This document shows, one piece after another, positions 28,647 to 36,051 of a stretch of DNA of 64,000 bases. The stretch comes from Gordonia prachuapensis (GTDB lineage: Bacteria > Actinomycetota > Actinomycetes > Mycobacteriales > Mycobacteriaceae), in NCBI RefSeq assembly GCF_036350515.1, contig NZ_JAZDUE010000013.1, forward strand, positions 110,047-174,046, written 5' to 3'. Positions within the stretch are counted from its first letter, which is position 1, and every line of letters starts with the position of its first letter. Both the position numbers and the translations under genes were made by a program. The notes below the pieces were generated by a model, which ran no database searches, had not been told where the DNA came from, and saw nothing but the letters and a program-made list of their open reading frames with translations.

Positions 28647-29351
28647 TCAGGCCTCGGAAACCGGCGGCACTGCGTGGGACGCCGCCGTGCGCCCGATCTT
28701 GTCGAGGATGTCTTGGATGTCCGTCGCCGACCCGTCTCGGCGGGTCTGCAACACCGAGGTCGCCGAGTCTGCACCCGGCGAGGAATCGACCGCCGCCACC
28801 GCCTTCAAAAGTCCCGCCGTGGCCGCGAGTAGCTCGGCGCCGGGCCCGCCGACCTGCGTGTAGGTGTTCAGCAGCTGGTCTTCGGGCCGGAATTCCTCGA
28901 CCTCGATCGCCCCGTTGACCTTGGCGATCACGCTCACTCCGTCGGCGGCCAGATTGACGGTTCGGCCCAGCAGGTGCGACGGATTCTTGCCGATGACCGA
29001 CGCGGCCACCCCCGTCGCACCGGCCACCAGTTTCACCGCGTCACCGAAGCCGACGTCGTGGCCCGCTTGCCATTTCGCGTATGTGTCGTGAGCGGCTGTG
29101 CCGGTCCGGATCACCAGGGCGACACCGCCGACGATGTGCCGGTAGTCCGGGATCGCTGTCGCGAGGATCTTTTCGGTGAAGGTCACGACCGGGTCGACCA
29201 GTGGTGCGAGCTCAGCGTGTTCTCGTGGTCGGACGACGAGATCCCGCCAGTCGCCGGGCCGTTCGACGATGACTGCCGGGTTGTCCACGGCAGTGCACCG
29301 CAATTGCTCGTCGAGAGATCGCGAGGGCCGTACGGTCGATCGGATGTACAT
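28647..29351 (-). CDS. Hypothetical protein, operon with Acg-like nitroreductase
   Basis: I do not recognise this 234-aa protein. It has no signal peptide. A central region (about 93-150) is rich in Gly, Ala and Val (VKLVAGATGVAASVIGKN...), without a convincing membrane helix, and the tail is polar. The ATG at 29351 follows the nitroreductase stop by 10 nt, with AAGG just upstream, so both are probably one transcript. Coding character is good over the full length. A role tied to the nitroreductase is possible but unsupported beyond position. Confidence 0.6.
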   Translation of the reverse strand: MYIRSTVRPSRSLDEQLRCTAVDNPAVIVERPGDWRDLVVRPREHAELAPLVDPVVTFTEKILATAIPDYRHIVGGVALVIRTGTAAHDTYAKWQAGHDVGFGDAVKLVAGATGVAASVIGKNPSHLLGRTVNLAADGVSVIAKVNGAIEVEEFRPEDQLLNTYTQVGGPGAELLAATAGLLKAVAAVDSSPGADSATSVLQTRRDGSATDIQDILDKIGRTAASHAVPPVSEA

Positions 29352-29361
29352 GCCTTCACAC

Positions 29362-30351
29362 CTACCGGATGTCGTCGACCAGCGTGTCCTCTATCGGCCG
29401 CCGTGGTGACACCGGTACCGGGGGCGCGCCGGTCATCGGCCATCCGACCCGCAGGATGATCTGTGGAAACGCACCACCGTCGAGAACCGACTGCCTGATC
29501 TCGTCTCGGAGCCACGCGATCTCCAGCGGTTCGGTCACCGGGCACGTGGACAATCCGACACTTGTTGCGGCGAGCAGTATCTCGCTGGCAGCCTCGCCGG
29601 CACGCAGCTGCGCGGCGCGATCATCGACCGCGGAGGCGATGAGGATGAGGTCACCGGTCACGCCGCGTCCGGTTGCCGCGTCCAAGGCGCTTCCCGCGTA
29701 TGCGCGGGCCGGGAGTTCCGAATCCGGGTCGGGGCGGACGACGTTGGGCAGCGGCACCCCCTCATCCGATCCGCGAAGACCGCTCCATGCCGCGAGTTCG
29801 AGCTGATAGGCGCGATCCTTCGCGTGCACATCGGCCGCCCGGCGAGCCGCTGCGGACAGGCATGCTCGCCTTTCGGCATCGGTCACCAGATGTGCATGGA
29901 CGTCGTACCGCGCCGCGCGCGCGATCAAGTCGTTGCGCTGCTCGGACGACAACACTCGGTCGTCGTAGCCCCGTCGGTCGGTACGGCGTCGTCCTATCGC
30001 CTCCGCGAGCGCCGCTTCGTCATCGGTGGGTGTGTGGGGTGCCGCGAAGTCGATCCGGGCGACGTGATCAGGATCGAAAGTCCTGGGGAACCGGCGGATC
30101 TCGCAGTGTCGGCCTTCCACGGCGAGCGCCAGCCGGAGGTGGTGCAGCACCGCCCCGAGACCGAGAGTTGCATCGCGGCCGTCGGGATCAGCGTTGCGGA
30201 GCGCGACGTCGGTGTCGACGAAGAGGTCGACCGTGGCGCCCGACTTCCGGAACCGCCAGGGTTGGGTGTTGTGCGCCGACGGGGCACGGACTGCGAGCGC
30301 CAGGGCCCGTTCGAGAACGGCATCGGTCGTCGTCGCTGCAGTGTCCGCCAT
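29362..30351 (-). CDS. Acg-type FMN-binding nitroreductase family protein
   Basis: From ATG 30351 (GAGGA five nt upstream) this is a 329-aa protein with the Acg signature AVRAPSAHNTQPWRF near the N-terminus and RRRTDRRGYDD in the middle. It resembles mycobacterial Rv2032/Rv3131, a twin nitroreductase fold that binds FMN. In Acg the active site is covered by a lid and classic nitroreductase activity is absent, so a flavin-storage role has been proposed. In mycobacteria acg is in the DosR dormancy regulon. I found no full DosR palindrome here. Confidence 0.85.
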   Translation of the reverse strand: MADTAATTTDAVLERALALAVRAPSAHNTQPWRFRKSGATVDLFVDTDVALRNADPDGRDATLGLGAVLHHLRLALAVEGRHCEIRRFPRTFDPDHVARIDFAAPHTPTDDEAALAEAIGRRRTDRRGYDDRVLSSEQRNDLIARAARYDVHAHLVTDAERRACLSAAARRAADVHAKDRAYQLELAAWSGLRGSDEGVPLPNVVRPDPDSELPARAYAGSALDAATGRGVTGDLILIASAVDDRAAQLRAGEAASEILLAATSVGLSTCPVTEPLEIAWLRDEIRQSVLDGGAFPQIILRVGWPMTGAPPVPVSPRRPIEDTLVDDIR

Positions 30352-30564
30352 CGTGATCCTCGCCTGTGAGTCGCGGTTGCATCCCACCCTTTCATGCCGA
30401 ACGACTGCAGGATAGGGACCTTCTCCTCATGCTGCCGGATCGGCTCGGTGAAATTCGTGATGGCGCCGGAAGACCCCGCGGGAGCAGTATGTTCGCGTTG
30501 TGGTCCTCGACATCCGCTGTTGCCCTGCACCGAGCGGGTCGGCTCCGTCCCGGAACGCGCCACC

Positions 30565-31746
30565 ATGACCGCGAAAGCACATCGATGGCCACTGTTCGCC
30601 GGGCTCTCGACGCGGATGAACCGCATGGCGCGTGCTACACCGCAATCGCGCGAGCGCGTCGTCGACTCCGCACGCGCAGTCGCCATCGTGGTTGTGGTGC
30701 TGTGGCATTGGACATTGTCGGTCACCCACCGCGCCGCCGACGAGTCGCTCACGATGCCCAACCCGATCGATGACGTGCCGTGGGCCTGGGCGGCCACCTG
30801 GGTCCTCCAGGTCATGCCGATGTTCTTCCTGGTCGGCGGCTATGCGAACCTCACCTGCTGGCAGCGCAGCCGAGCAGAGGGAGTCCCGTCAGGGCGGTTG
30901 ATCGCCGATCGACTGCGCCGACTCTTGATTCCCACTGCGGTGTGGGCCTTCCTGTGGCTCACCTACGAACTCGTCTCTGCCGTCGCGCCGGGGCCGCACA
31001 GATGGATCTGGCAGTGGTTCCCCGGCTACCTGGTGCCCGTGTGGTTCCTGATCGTGTACATCCCGCTGATCGTCACCCTGCCGATCACCGCGGCCTGGCA
31101 CAACCGCCATCCGGTGCCCGTCCTCGCAGCCCTGGCGGGATTGATCGCCCTCGGCAGCCTACTCGGCCGCGGCCTGGGCATGTCATGGGTCGAGTGGCTG
31201 ACCGCGGCGGTCGTATGGGTCTTCTGTCATCACCTCGGCTATGCCTGGCGTACGTTCCAGCTGGGTCGGCGCCCGCTGCTCCAGCGGTCGGCGATCGCCG
31301 GCGCAGGACTCACCACGTTGATCGCACTGACGGTGTTCGCGCAGTACCCCCACTCGATGGTCGCGACCACCGACATGGAGTCGAACATCTTTCCCACCAA
31401 CGCTGCGATCGCTGCGCTCGCGGTCTTTCAACTCGGGTTGCTGGCGGTGATCACTCCCCCGTTGGCGCGCCTTCTGCGTCGGCCACAGGTGTGGACGTGC
31501 GTCGTCGCCGTCAATGCGGTGGCGCTGACCGTGTTCCTGTGGCACATGACTGCGTACGTCGTCGTCGTGCGGATCTTCGAGGGGACCGGCCACACGCTGC
31601 TCACCGACCCCACCGCCGCCTGGTGGGCCCAGCGCGGGTTGTGGCTGCTGGCGCCACTGGCCGTTCTGCTGGCACTGATCGCGGCGCTGGCACCGGTCGA
31701 GAGCTGGTCCCGGAAGTCACGGCCAACGCCGGATCGGAACGTATGA
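30565..31746 (+). CDS. Membrane acyltransferase (acyltransferase 3 family)
   Basis: From ATG 30565 this is a 393-aa polytopic membrane protein with about ten hydrophobic helices. The N-terminal RVVDSARAVAIVVVVLWHW matches the acyltransferase 3 family, with its conserved Arg and the helix that follows, and a later segment LTVFLWHMTAYVVVV carries another conserved His. The family O-acylates sugars, lipids or peptidoglycan precursors at the membrane. The acceptor is unknown and no partner gene is adjacent. It is followed by an AT-richer repeat region. Confidence 0.82.
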   Translation: MTAKAHRWPLFAGLSTRMNRMARATPQSRERVVDSARAVAIVVVVLWHWTLSVTHRAADESLTMPNPIDDVPWAWAATWVLQVMPMFFLVGGYANLTCWQRSRAEGVPSGRLIADRLRRLLIPTAVWAFLWLTYELVSAVAPGPHRWIWQWFPGYLVPVWFLIVYIPLIVTLPITAAWHNRHPVPVLAALAGLIALGSLLGRGLGMSWVEWLTAAVVWVFCHHLGYAWRTFQLGRRPLLQRSAIAGAGLTTLIALTVFAQYPHSMVATTDMESNIFPTNAAIAALAVFQLGLLAVITPPLARLLRRPQVWTCVVAVNAVALTVFLWHMTAYVVVVRIFEGTGHTLLTDPTAAWWAQRGLWLLAPLAVLLALIAALAPVESWSRKSRPTPDRNV

Positions 31747-31761
31747 ATCCCAAAATACAAG

Positions 31762-31796
31762 GGTCTCGAAATTCTCGTGTCAACCATATCGAGACC
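31762..31796. repeat. Inverted repeat GGTCTCGA...TCGAGACC
   Basis: GGTCTCGA (31762-31769) and TCGAGACC (31789-31796) are perfect inverted copies 19 bp apart, giving a 35-bp element. AAGG and CCTT extend the outer arms imperfectly. It may terminate the acyltransferase transcript, or be a binding site for the recombinase-like protein encoded downstream. The surrounding 31747-31910 stretch is clearly richer in A+T than the window average. Confidence 0.6.
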
Positions 31797-31885
31797 TCTG
31801 CACCCTTGATGCAACCGATTTAGCTCATAAGAGCGATCGGCGACTGACGACACGTCTCATTATTCAACCCGGCTCCAACCACATT

Positions 31886-31893
31886 TCGAGACC
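31886..31893. repeat. Third copy of the TCGAGACC repeat, in the recombinase promoter
   Basis: TCGAGACC at 31886-31893 sits in the spacer just upstream of the -10 box TAGGGT. Including flanks it shares ATTTCGAGACC (11 nt) with the reverse complement of the first copy. This position would suit autoregulation. Confidence 0.5.
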
Positions 31894-31902
31894 TTTTTGA
31901 GA

Positions 31903-31908
31903 TAGGGT
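31903..31908 (+). promoter_or_regulatory. -10 box TAGGGT upstream of the recombinase-like gene
   Basis: TAGGGT is followed by 6 nt and an ATG (31915), the same spacing as the leaderless genes in this window. Confidence 0.45.
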
Positions 31909-31914
31909 GGTCGC

Positions 31915-31950
31915 ATGGTCCCGGAGTTCCGATCGGAGACATCGGCATGA
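31915..31950 (+). CDS. Possible leaderless upstream ORF (11 codons)
   Basis: ATG 31915 begins MVPEFRSETSA and its TGA stop (31948-31950) overlaps the ATG of the recombinase-like gene (ATGATG at 31947). If transcription starts at the -10 box at 31903, ribosomes would load on this short frame first and could then restart on the recombinase. It is very short, so chance is possible. Confidence 0.3.
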   Translation: MVPEFRSETSA

Positions 31951-32513
31951 TGCTCGGCTACGCCCGCGTGGGCGTGCAGCCCCACACGCTCGAGTCCCAG
32001 TTCGATGCCCTGACGCAAGCGGGTGTCGATCCACAGCGGATCTACAGCGACCATTCGGTGGGCGCCCGTGCCGCCGGCGGACGTCCGGGACTCGCGGAAT
32101 TGCTGCGATATGCACGACCCGGCGACGTCACGGTCGTGGTCGGGATCGACCGGCTCGGCCGTACGACGCGCGAGGTTCTCACAACCGCGCGCGAGCTCTC
32201 CACCAACCAGATCGGACTGCGGTCACTGCGCGAAGGTCTCGACACCGACGACACCACCGGCGCGATGATCGTCGGAGTTCTCGCCTCACTCGCCGAACTC
32301 GACAAGGCGGACGGACCGGCGAGGCGCACGTCCGGCGCCGGCACGCACGGTGCCACGGGTGTCGGCCGCCCTCGGGCACTCGACGGTGATCAGGTCGCGT
32401 TCGCCGAACGGATGCGCGCCGACGGCCAGCCGGTCGGATCCATCGCCGCGGCCCTGGGAGTCAGTCGGGCGACGCTCTACCGCACTCTGGCCGAAAGGCG
32501 CTCGGCCCGTTGA
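31947..32513 (+). CDS. Serine-recombinase (resolvase) homologue lacking the catalytic serine
   Basis: This 188-aa protein has the resolvase/invertase layout: an N-terminal catalytic-like domain (about 1-120) and a C-terminal Hin-type helix-turn-helix (GQPVGSIAAALGVSRATLYRTL, about 160-181). The start GYARVG has Gly9 where active enzymes have the nucleophilic serine (GYARVS), and the following ST..Q motif is also lost. Arg7 and the DRLGRT motif (68-73) remain. The E-helix arginine cluster is degenerate (LAELDKADGPARR). It is therefore probably not a recombinase but a DNA-binding protein. The codon GGC is one transition from AGC, so a base-call error should be excluded. GGAGA precedes the ATG. 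Confidence 0.8.
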   Translation: MMLGYARVGVQPHTLESQFDALTQAGVDPQRIYSDHSVGARAAGGRPGLAELLRYARPGDVTVVVGIDRLGRTTREVLTTARELSTNQIGLRSLREGLDTDDTTGAMIVGVLASLAELDKADGPARRTSGAGTHGATGVGRPRALDGDQVAFAERMRADGQPVGSIAAALGVSRATLYRTLAERRSAR

Positions 32514-32722
32514 CCATCACCGACACTCACCTCGATCCGGACCTGTTCCGGCAGGGTTTCGACGACGCCAACACCCGGCTCAACGCTTTCCCACCGGCGT
32601 GGGCTCGACATCATGCGTCCACGATCATGGCCGCGGCGCGCGACAGCGACGACGACCGACCGAGCTACACCCGCGGCTACCGCGCTGCGCTGTACGGCTA
32701 CCTCCGACACTCGGCCGTCTGA
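32510..32722 (+). CDS. Small hypothetical protein coupled to the recombinase-like gene
   Basis: A 70-aa acidic protein I cannot assign. It starts at TTG 32510 within a 4-nt overlap (TTGA) with the recombinase-like stop. AAAGG upstream and strong GC third positions support translation. Visible features are an N-terminal DPDLFRQGFDDANTRL helix, PPAWARHHASTI, and a C-terminal YTRGYRAALYGYL. No membrane helix or known domain is apparent. Tight coupling suggests it is made in fixed ratio with the recombinase homologue. Confidence 0.55.
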   Translation: MTITDTHLDPDLFRQGFDDANTRLNAFPPAWARHHASTIMAAARDSDDDRPSYTRGYRAALYGYLRHSAV

Positions 32723-32758
32723 ATGACCTCGCCGGCTCGAACCCGTCTCACCGACCTC

Positions 32759-32788
32759 TTGACAGAGCGTGCGCGGCGAGCTCAAACT
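32759..32788 (+). promoter_or_regulatory. Promoter of the tetR operon
   Basis: A consensus -35 TTGACA (32759-32764) is separated by 18 nt from CAAACT (32783-32788), which lies 7 nt before the tetR ATG. AAACT (32784-32788) and AGTTT (32801-32805) form a loose inverted repeat across the start that could be the TetR operator. Confidence 0.55.
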
Positions 32789-32795
32789 CCTAACC

Positions 32796-33395
32796 ATGAA
32801 AGTTTCACCTAATCGCGATAGGCGTGCCGAACGTCGTGAGGCAACCCGTCGCGAGATCGTCGATGCAGCGTGGGACATCGCCCATGCCGAGGGGCTGGCG
32901 TCGGTGACCTTGCGGGAGATCGCCGATCGGATCGGGATGCGTCCGCCCTCGCTCTATTCTCACGTCGACTCGAAGAACGCCGTGTTCGACGCGATGTTCG
33001 CCGACGCATACCGGCAGCTCGGGGCCGACTTCGACGCCATGGAACTTCCCGACGACCCGCGTGCCGCACTGCAGGTGGTCGCGGAGGTCTTCTTCGATTT
33101 CGCGACCGCCGATCCGGCCCGATACCAACTGATGTTCCAGCGCACCCTTCCCGGATTCACGCCGAGCGATGCCGCCTACGCCGAAAGCCTCCGGCAGTAC
33201 GGGACGCTGCGGACATCGCTGGGCCAGGCAGGTGTCGCCATGCAGGACGACCTCGACATCTGGACCGCACTGCTCAGTGGTTTCACCGCCCAGCAGCTCG
33301 CCAATGACCCCGGCGGGGATCGATGGCGACGTCAACTGCATCGGATGGTCGACATGTTCTGCGACGCAGTCGGAATCGAAGAGACGCAGCGATGA
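32796..33395 (+). CDS. TetR family transcriptional regulator
   Basis: From ATG 32796 this is a 199-aa TetR-type repressor. The N-terminal helix-turn-helix is clear (REIVDAAWDIAHAEGLASVTLREIADRIGM...PPSLYSHVDSKNAVFDAMF), and the C-terminal part matches the TetR_C/WHG type (FQRTLPGFTPSDAAYAES). It is the first gene of a unit with the mycothiol-dependent enzyme, with which it overlaps by 4 nt, so it probably represses its own operon. The inducer is unknown but may be a substrate of the downstream enzymes. Confidence 0.9.
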   Translation: MKVSPNRDRRAERREATRREIVDAAWDIAHAEGLASVTLREIADRIGMRPPSLYSHVDSKNAVFDAMFADAYRQLGADFDAMELPDDPRAALQVVAEVFFDFATADPARYQLMFQRTLPGFTPSDAAYAESLRQYGTLRTSLGQAGVAMQDDLDIWTALLSGFTAQQLANDPGGDRWRRQLHRMVDMFCDAVGIEETQR

Positions 33396-34153
33396 ACACG
33401 ACCGCTCGGACTCCGTCACAACCGAGACCTGCTGCCCTGCAGCACGATCTCGCGATGGGTCTGGCCGCCACCGAGTATCGCCGCGTCGTCGAACTGCTCC
33501 AATCCCTGACACCCGAGCAGTGGGTGTCCACGACCGACTGCCCGGGCTGGACCGTTCGTGACATGTCCGCCCACATGCTCGGCATGGTCGAGATGGCCGC
33601 AACCCTGCGTGAACAGCGCCGACAGATGCGCACAGCCCGCCGACGAAAGGATGGGCTCTTCATCGACGCGCTCACTGCTCTGCAGATCGAGGAGCGGCGG
33701 CACATGCGCCCCGAGCAGATCATCGACAGCTACGCACAGCGTGCACCGAAGGCAGTCCGAGGCCGTACGCGCACACCTGGCCTCATCCGGCGGCGCACAC
33801 TCGGTGTTCCCGGCGAGTTCGGCGGCGAAGCCGAATCCTGGACCACCGGGTACCTCACCGACGTGATCCTCACCCGCGATCCGTGGATGCACCGCATCGA
33901 CATCGCCCGGGCCACCGGCGCCGAACACACCATCACCGCCGACCACGACGGTGTGCTGGTCGCAGACGTCGTCGCCGAGTGGGCCGCTCGACACGGCAGG
34001 CCCTTCTCCCTGAACCTGACCGGCCCGGCCGGCGGCCACTGGTCGCACGGGCGGGGCGGACCGGAAATCGAACTCGACGCGATCGAGTTCACCCGCATCC
34101 TGTCCGGACGTACGCCCGGAAACGGCCTTCTCACCACCCTGGTTCCCTTTTGA
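33392..34153 (+). CDS. Mycothiol-dependent maleylpyruvate isomerase family protein
   Basis: A 253-aa protein of the DinB-like MDMPI family. The N-terminal part has DCPGWTVRDMSAHMLGMVE, where His61 is the first probable metal ligand, and the second ligand motif is in WMHRIDIARATG (His167, Asp170). Related enzymes use mycothiol as cofactor, for isomerisation or thiol transfer to electrophiles. Here the gene is coupled to tetR (ATGA overlap) and precedes an MBL-fold and a haloalkane dehalogenase gene, which suggests conjugation or detoxification of a reactive compound rather than gentisate breakdown. Confidence 0.82.
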   Translation: MNTTARTPSQPRPAALQHDLAMGLAATEYRRVVELLQSLTPEQWVSTTDCPGWTVRDMSAHMLGMVEMAATLREQRRQMRTARRRKDGLFIDALTALQIEERRHMRPEQIIDSYAQRAPKAVRGRTRTPGLIRRRTLGVPGEFGGEAESWTTGYLTDVILTRDPWMHRIDIARATGAEHTITADHDGVLVADVVAEWAARHGRPFSLNLTGPAGGHWSHGRGGPEIELDAIEFTRILSGRTPGNGLLTTLVPF

Positions 34154-34168
34154 CACGAAAGAAATCCC

Positions 34169-34969
34169 ATGAACATCCATCGAATCGACGCCGATGTGAG
34201 TGTCCTCGCCGACCAGACCGAGATTCCCGGGCTGGGCCATCTCCCGATCAACGCCTTCGTCCTCCATGCAGATCAGCCCGTCGTGGTCGACACCGGTCTG
34301 AGCCTTCCCGACCGTGACTTCCTCGGCACACTCTCGTCGGTTCTCGATCCCGCGGATGTGCGGTGGATCTGGCTCACCCACCCCGACCGCGACCACACCG
34401 GCGGACTCTACGATCTCCTCGACGCCGCTCCGCAGGCCAAGGTGATCACCACATTCCTCGGTGTCGGCATCCTGTCCACCGAGCGCCCCCTCCCGATGGA
34501 CCGGGTCCACCTGCTCAACCCCGGGCAGAGTCTCGACGTGGGCGATCGCACGCTGCGCGCATTCCGCCCACCACTCTTCGACAGCCCCTCCACCACGGGC
34601 TTTCTCGACTCCCGCACCGGGGCCTGCTTCTCCTCCGACTGTTTCGGCGCGGTGATGGAAACCGCCGACGACGCCGCGGTGCCCGACCTGGCGGCCGCAC
34701 CACAGTCCGATATCCGGGATCGGCAATTGCTCTGGGCCGGTGTCGACAGTCCGTGGGTGCACAACGTCGATCCGAATCGTTTCGCGGACATGGTCTCCGA
34801 GCTCCGGGCCGTCGATCCGTCGTGGATTCTCAGTAGCCATCTCCCTCCGTCACAGGCGACGGGCATGCTTTTCGACAACGTGCTCGGCGCGCCGGAGTCC
34901 GAACCGTTCGTCGGTGCCGACCAGGCAGCACTCGAGGCCATGCTGGCCGAGTTCGAGCCGGCGGCCTGA
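34169..34969 (+). CDS. MBL-fold protein of the oxygen-binding diiron (ODP-like) type
   Basis: This 266-aa protein has the metallo-beta-lactamase fold. The metal motif reads THPDRDHTGG (His71, Asp73, Asp75, His76), a second-site Asp is in FSSDCFG (Asp157), and a final His is in SSHLPPS (His224). The His expected about ten residues before the second aspartate region is replaced in PPLFDSPSTTGF. The pattern resembles flavodiiron/ODP-like proteins rather than beta-lactamases, but no flavodoxin domain is attached. It follows the mycothiol-dependent enzyme by 15 nt with GAAAG upstream, so it is likely in the tetR operon. Confidence 0.8.
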   Translation: MNIHRIDADVSVLADQTEIPGLGHLPINAFVLHADQPVVVDTGLSLPDRDFLGTLSSVLDPADVRWIWLTHPDRDHTGGLYDLLDAAPQAKVITTFLGVGILSTERPLPMDRVHLLNPGQSLDVGDRTLRAFRPPLFDSPSTTGFLDSRTGACFSSDCFGAVMETADDAAVPDLAAAPQSDIRDRQLLWAGVDSPWVHNVDPNRFADMVSELRAVDPSWILSSHLPPSQATGMLFDNVLGAPESEPFVGADQAALEAMLAEFEPAA

Positions 34970-35029
34970 CCGCGATCACCATCGGACGAACACCGGTGCC
35001 GTCGGGCCACCCTGTGCTAAGCAGAGTGG

Positions 35030-35926
35030 GTGCCTCATATCATGCGCACTCCCGACGATCGCTTCGCCGATCTCCCCGACTTTCCCTACACCCCGCGGTA
35101 CCTCGACCTCGACGGCGTGCGCATGGCCGTCGTCGACGAGGGTGCACGCGACGGTGACACCGTTCTCCTGCTCCACGGGGAACCGACGTGGGGATACCTC
35201 TACCGCAAGATGATCCCCACCCTCGTCGACGCCGGCTTGCGCGTGGTGGTCCCCGATCTCATCGGGTTCGGCCGCTCCGACAAACCGGCGTCGATCGAGG
35301 ACTACACGTACCAGAAGCATGTCGACTGGACATTCGGCATGGTGACCGCCCTCGGCCTCGATGACATCACCCTGTTCGGACAGGACTGGGGCAGCCTCAT
35401 CGGGCTACGGATCGCGGCCGAACACCCGGAACGCTTCGCACGGATCGTCATCGCGAACGGGTTCCTGCCGACCGCCCAGAGGTCGCCGTCGGCAGCTTTT
35501 CTGGTGTGGCGCACGTTCGCTCGCTGGACGCCGGTCTTCCCGATCAGCCGTATCGTCGACACCGGATCACTCACCCGACTCACGAAAGTCGAACGCGCAG
35601 CGTACGACGCGCCTTTCCCGACCAAGGAGTACAAGGCCGGCGCACGCGCGTTTCCCCGGCTCGTGCCGCTCGATGAGGACGACCCCGCCATCCCCGCGAA
35701 CCGTGCGGCGTGGGAAATGCTGGCGTCGTGGGACAAGCCGTTCCTCACCCTGTTCGGCACCAAGGACCCCATCCTCGGTCGCGGCGACGGCCCCCTGCAG
35801 CGCCACATTCCCGGCGCGGCAGGGCAACCCCACGACCGACTGCGCGGCGGACACTTCATCCAGGAGGACCAGGGACCGGAGCTCGCGCGCGGGATTGTCG
35901 ATTTCGTCAACCGTGCATCCTCGTGA
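35030..35926 (+). CDS. Haloalkane dehalogenase (HLD-I like)
   Basis: This 298-aa alpha/beta-hydrolase matches haloalkane dehalogenases, which replace a halide by hydroxyl. The oxyanion motif is HGEPTWGYLYRK (residues 49-60), the nucleophile is Asp119 in GQDWG with the halide-binding Trp120 next to it, the acid is Asp246 in FGTKDPILG as in DhlA, and the base is His275 in GGHFIQED. The N-terminus RTPDDRFADLPDFPY is typical. Either GTG 35030 or ATG 35042 may start it. Halide-binding tryptophan of the cap may be one of those in FLVWRTFARW. It follows the MBL gene by 60 nt. Confidence 0.87.
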   Translation: MPHIMRTPDDRFADLPDFPYTPRYLDLDGVRMAVVDEGARDGDTVLLLHGEPTWGYLYRKMIPTLVDAGLRVVVPDLIGFGRSDKPASIEDYTYQKHVDWTFGMVTALGLDDITLFGQDWGSLIGLRIAAEHPERFARIVIANGFLPTAQRSPSAAFLVWRTFARWTPVFPISRIVDTGSLTRLTKVERAAYDAPFPTKEYKAGARAFPRLVPLDEDDPAIPANRAAWEMLASWDKPFLTLFGTKDPILGRGDGPLQRHIPGAAGQPHDRLRGGHFIQEDQGPELARGIVDFVNRASS

Positions 35927-35940
35927 TCCGTTGCGAGCGT

Positions 35941-35962
35941 GGCTTCGCCGGTCCCCGAAGCC
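35941..35962 (+). terminator. Terminator after the haloalkane dehalogenase
   Basis: GGCTTCG (35941-35947) and CGAAGCC (35956-35962) form a perfect 7-bp stem with an 8-nt loop, 15 nt after the stop codon. The remainder up to 36051 holds the acetyltransferase leader. Confidence 0.6.
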
Positions 35963-36051
35963 GAGGGCTTGTCCACACCGGACCGCAACCCCGAGGTGTA
36001 CGTGAACGCCGCACAGCACACCGACGTCATTCGGCCGTCGGGGGGTGACCC

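Noticed and set aside
30414..30428. Possible DosR box upstream of the Acg-like gene
   Set aside because: GGGACC is followed by a poor second half; it does not form the required palindrome.
31762..31893. Insertion-sequence ends or CRISPR-like repeats
   Set aside because: Only three 8-bp copies with uneven spacing, no transposase, target duplication or spacer array.
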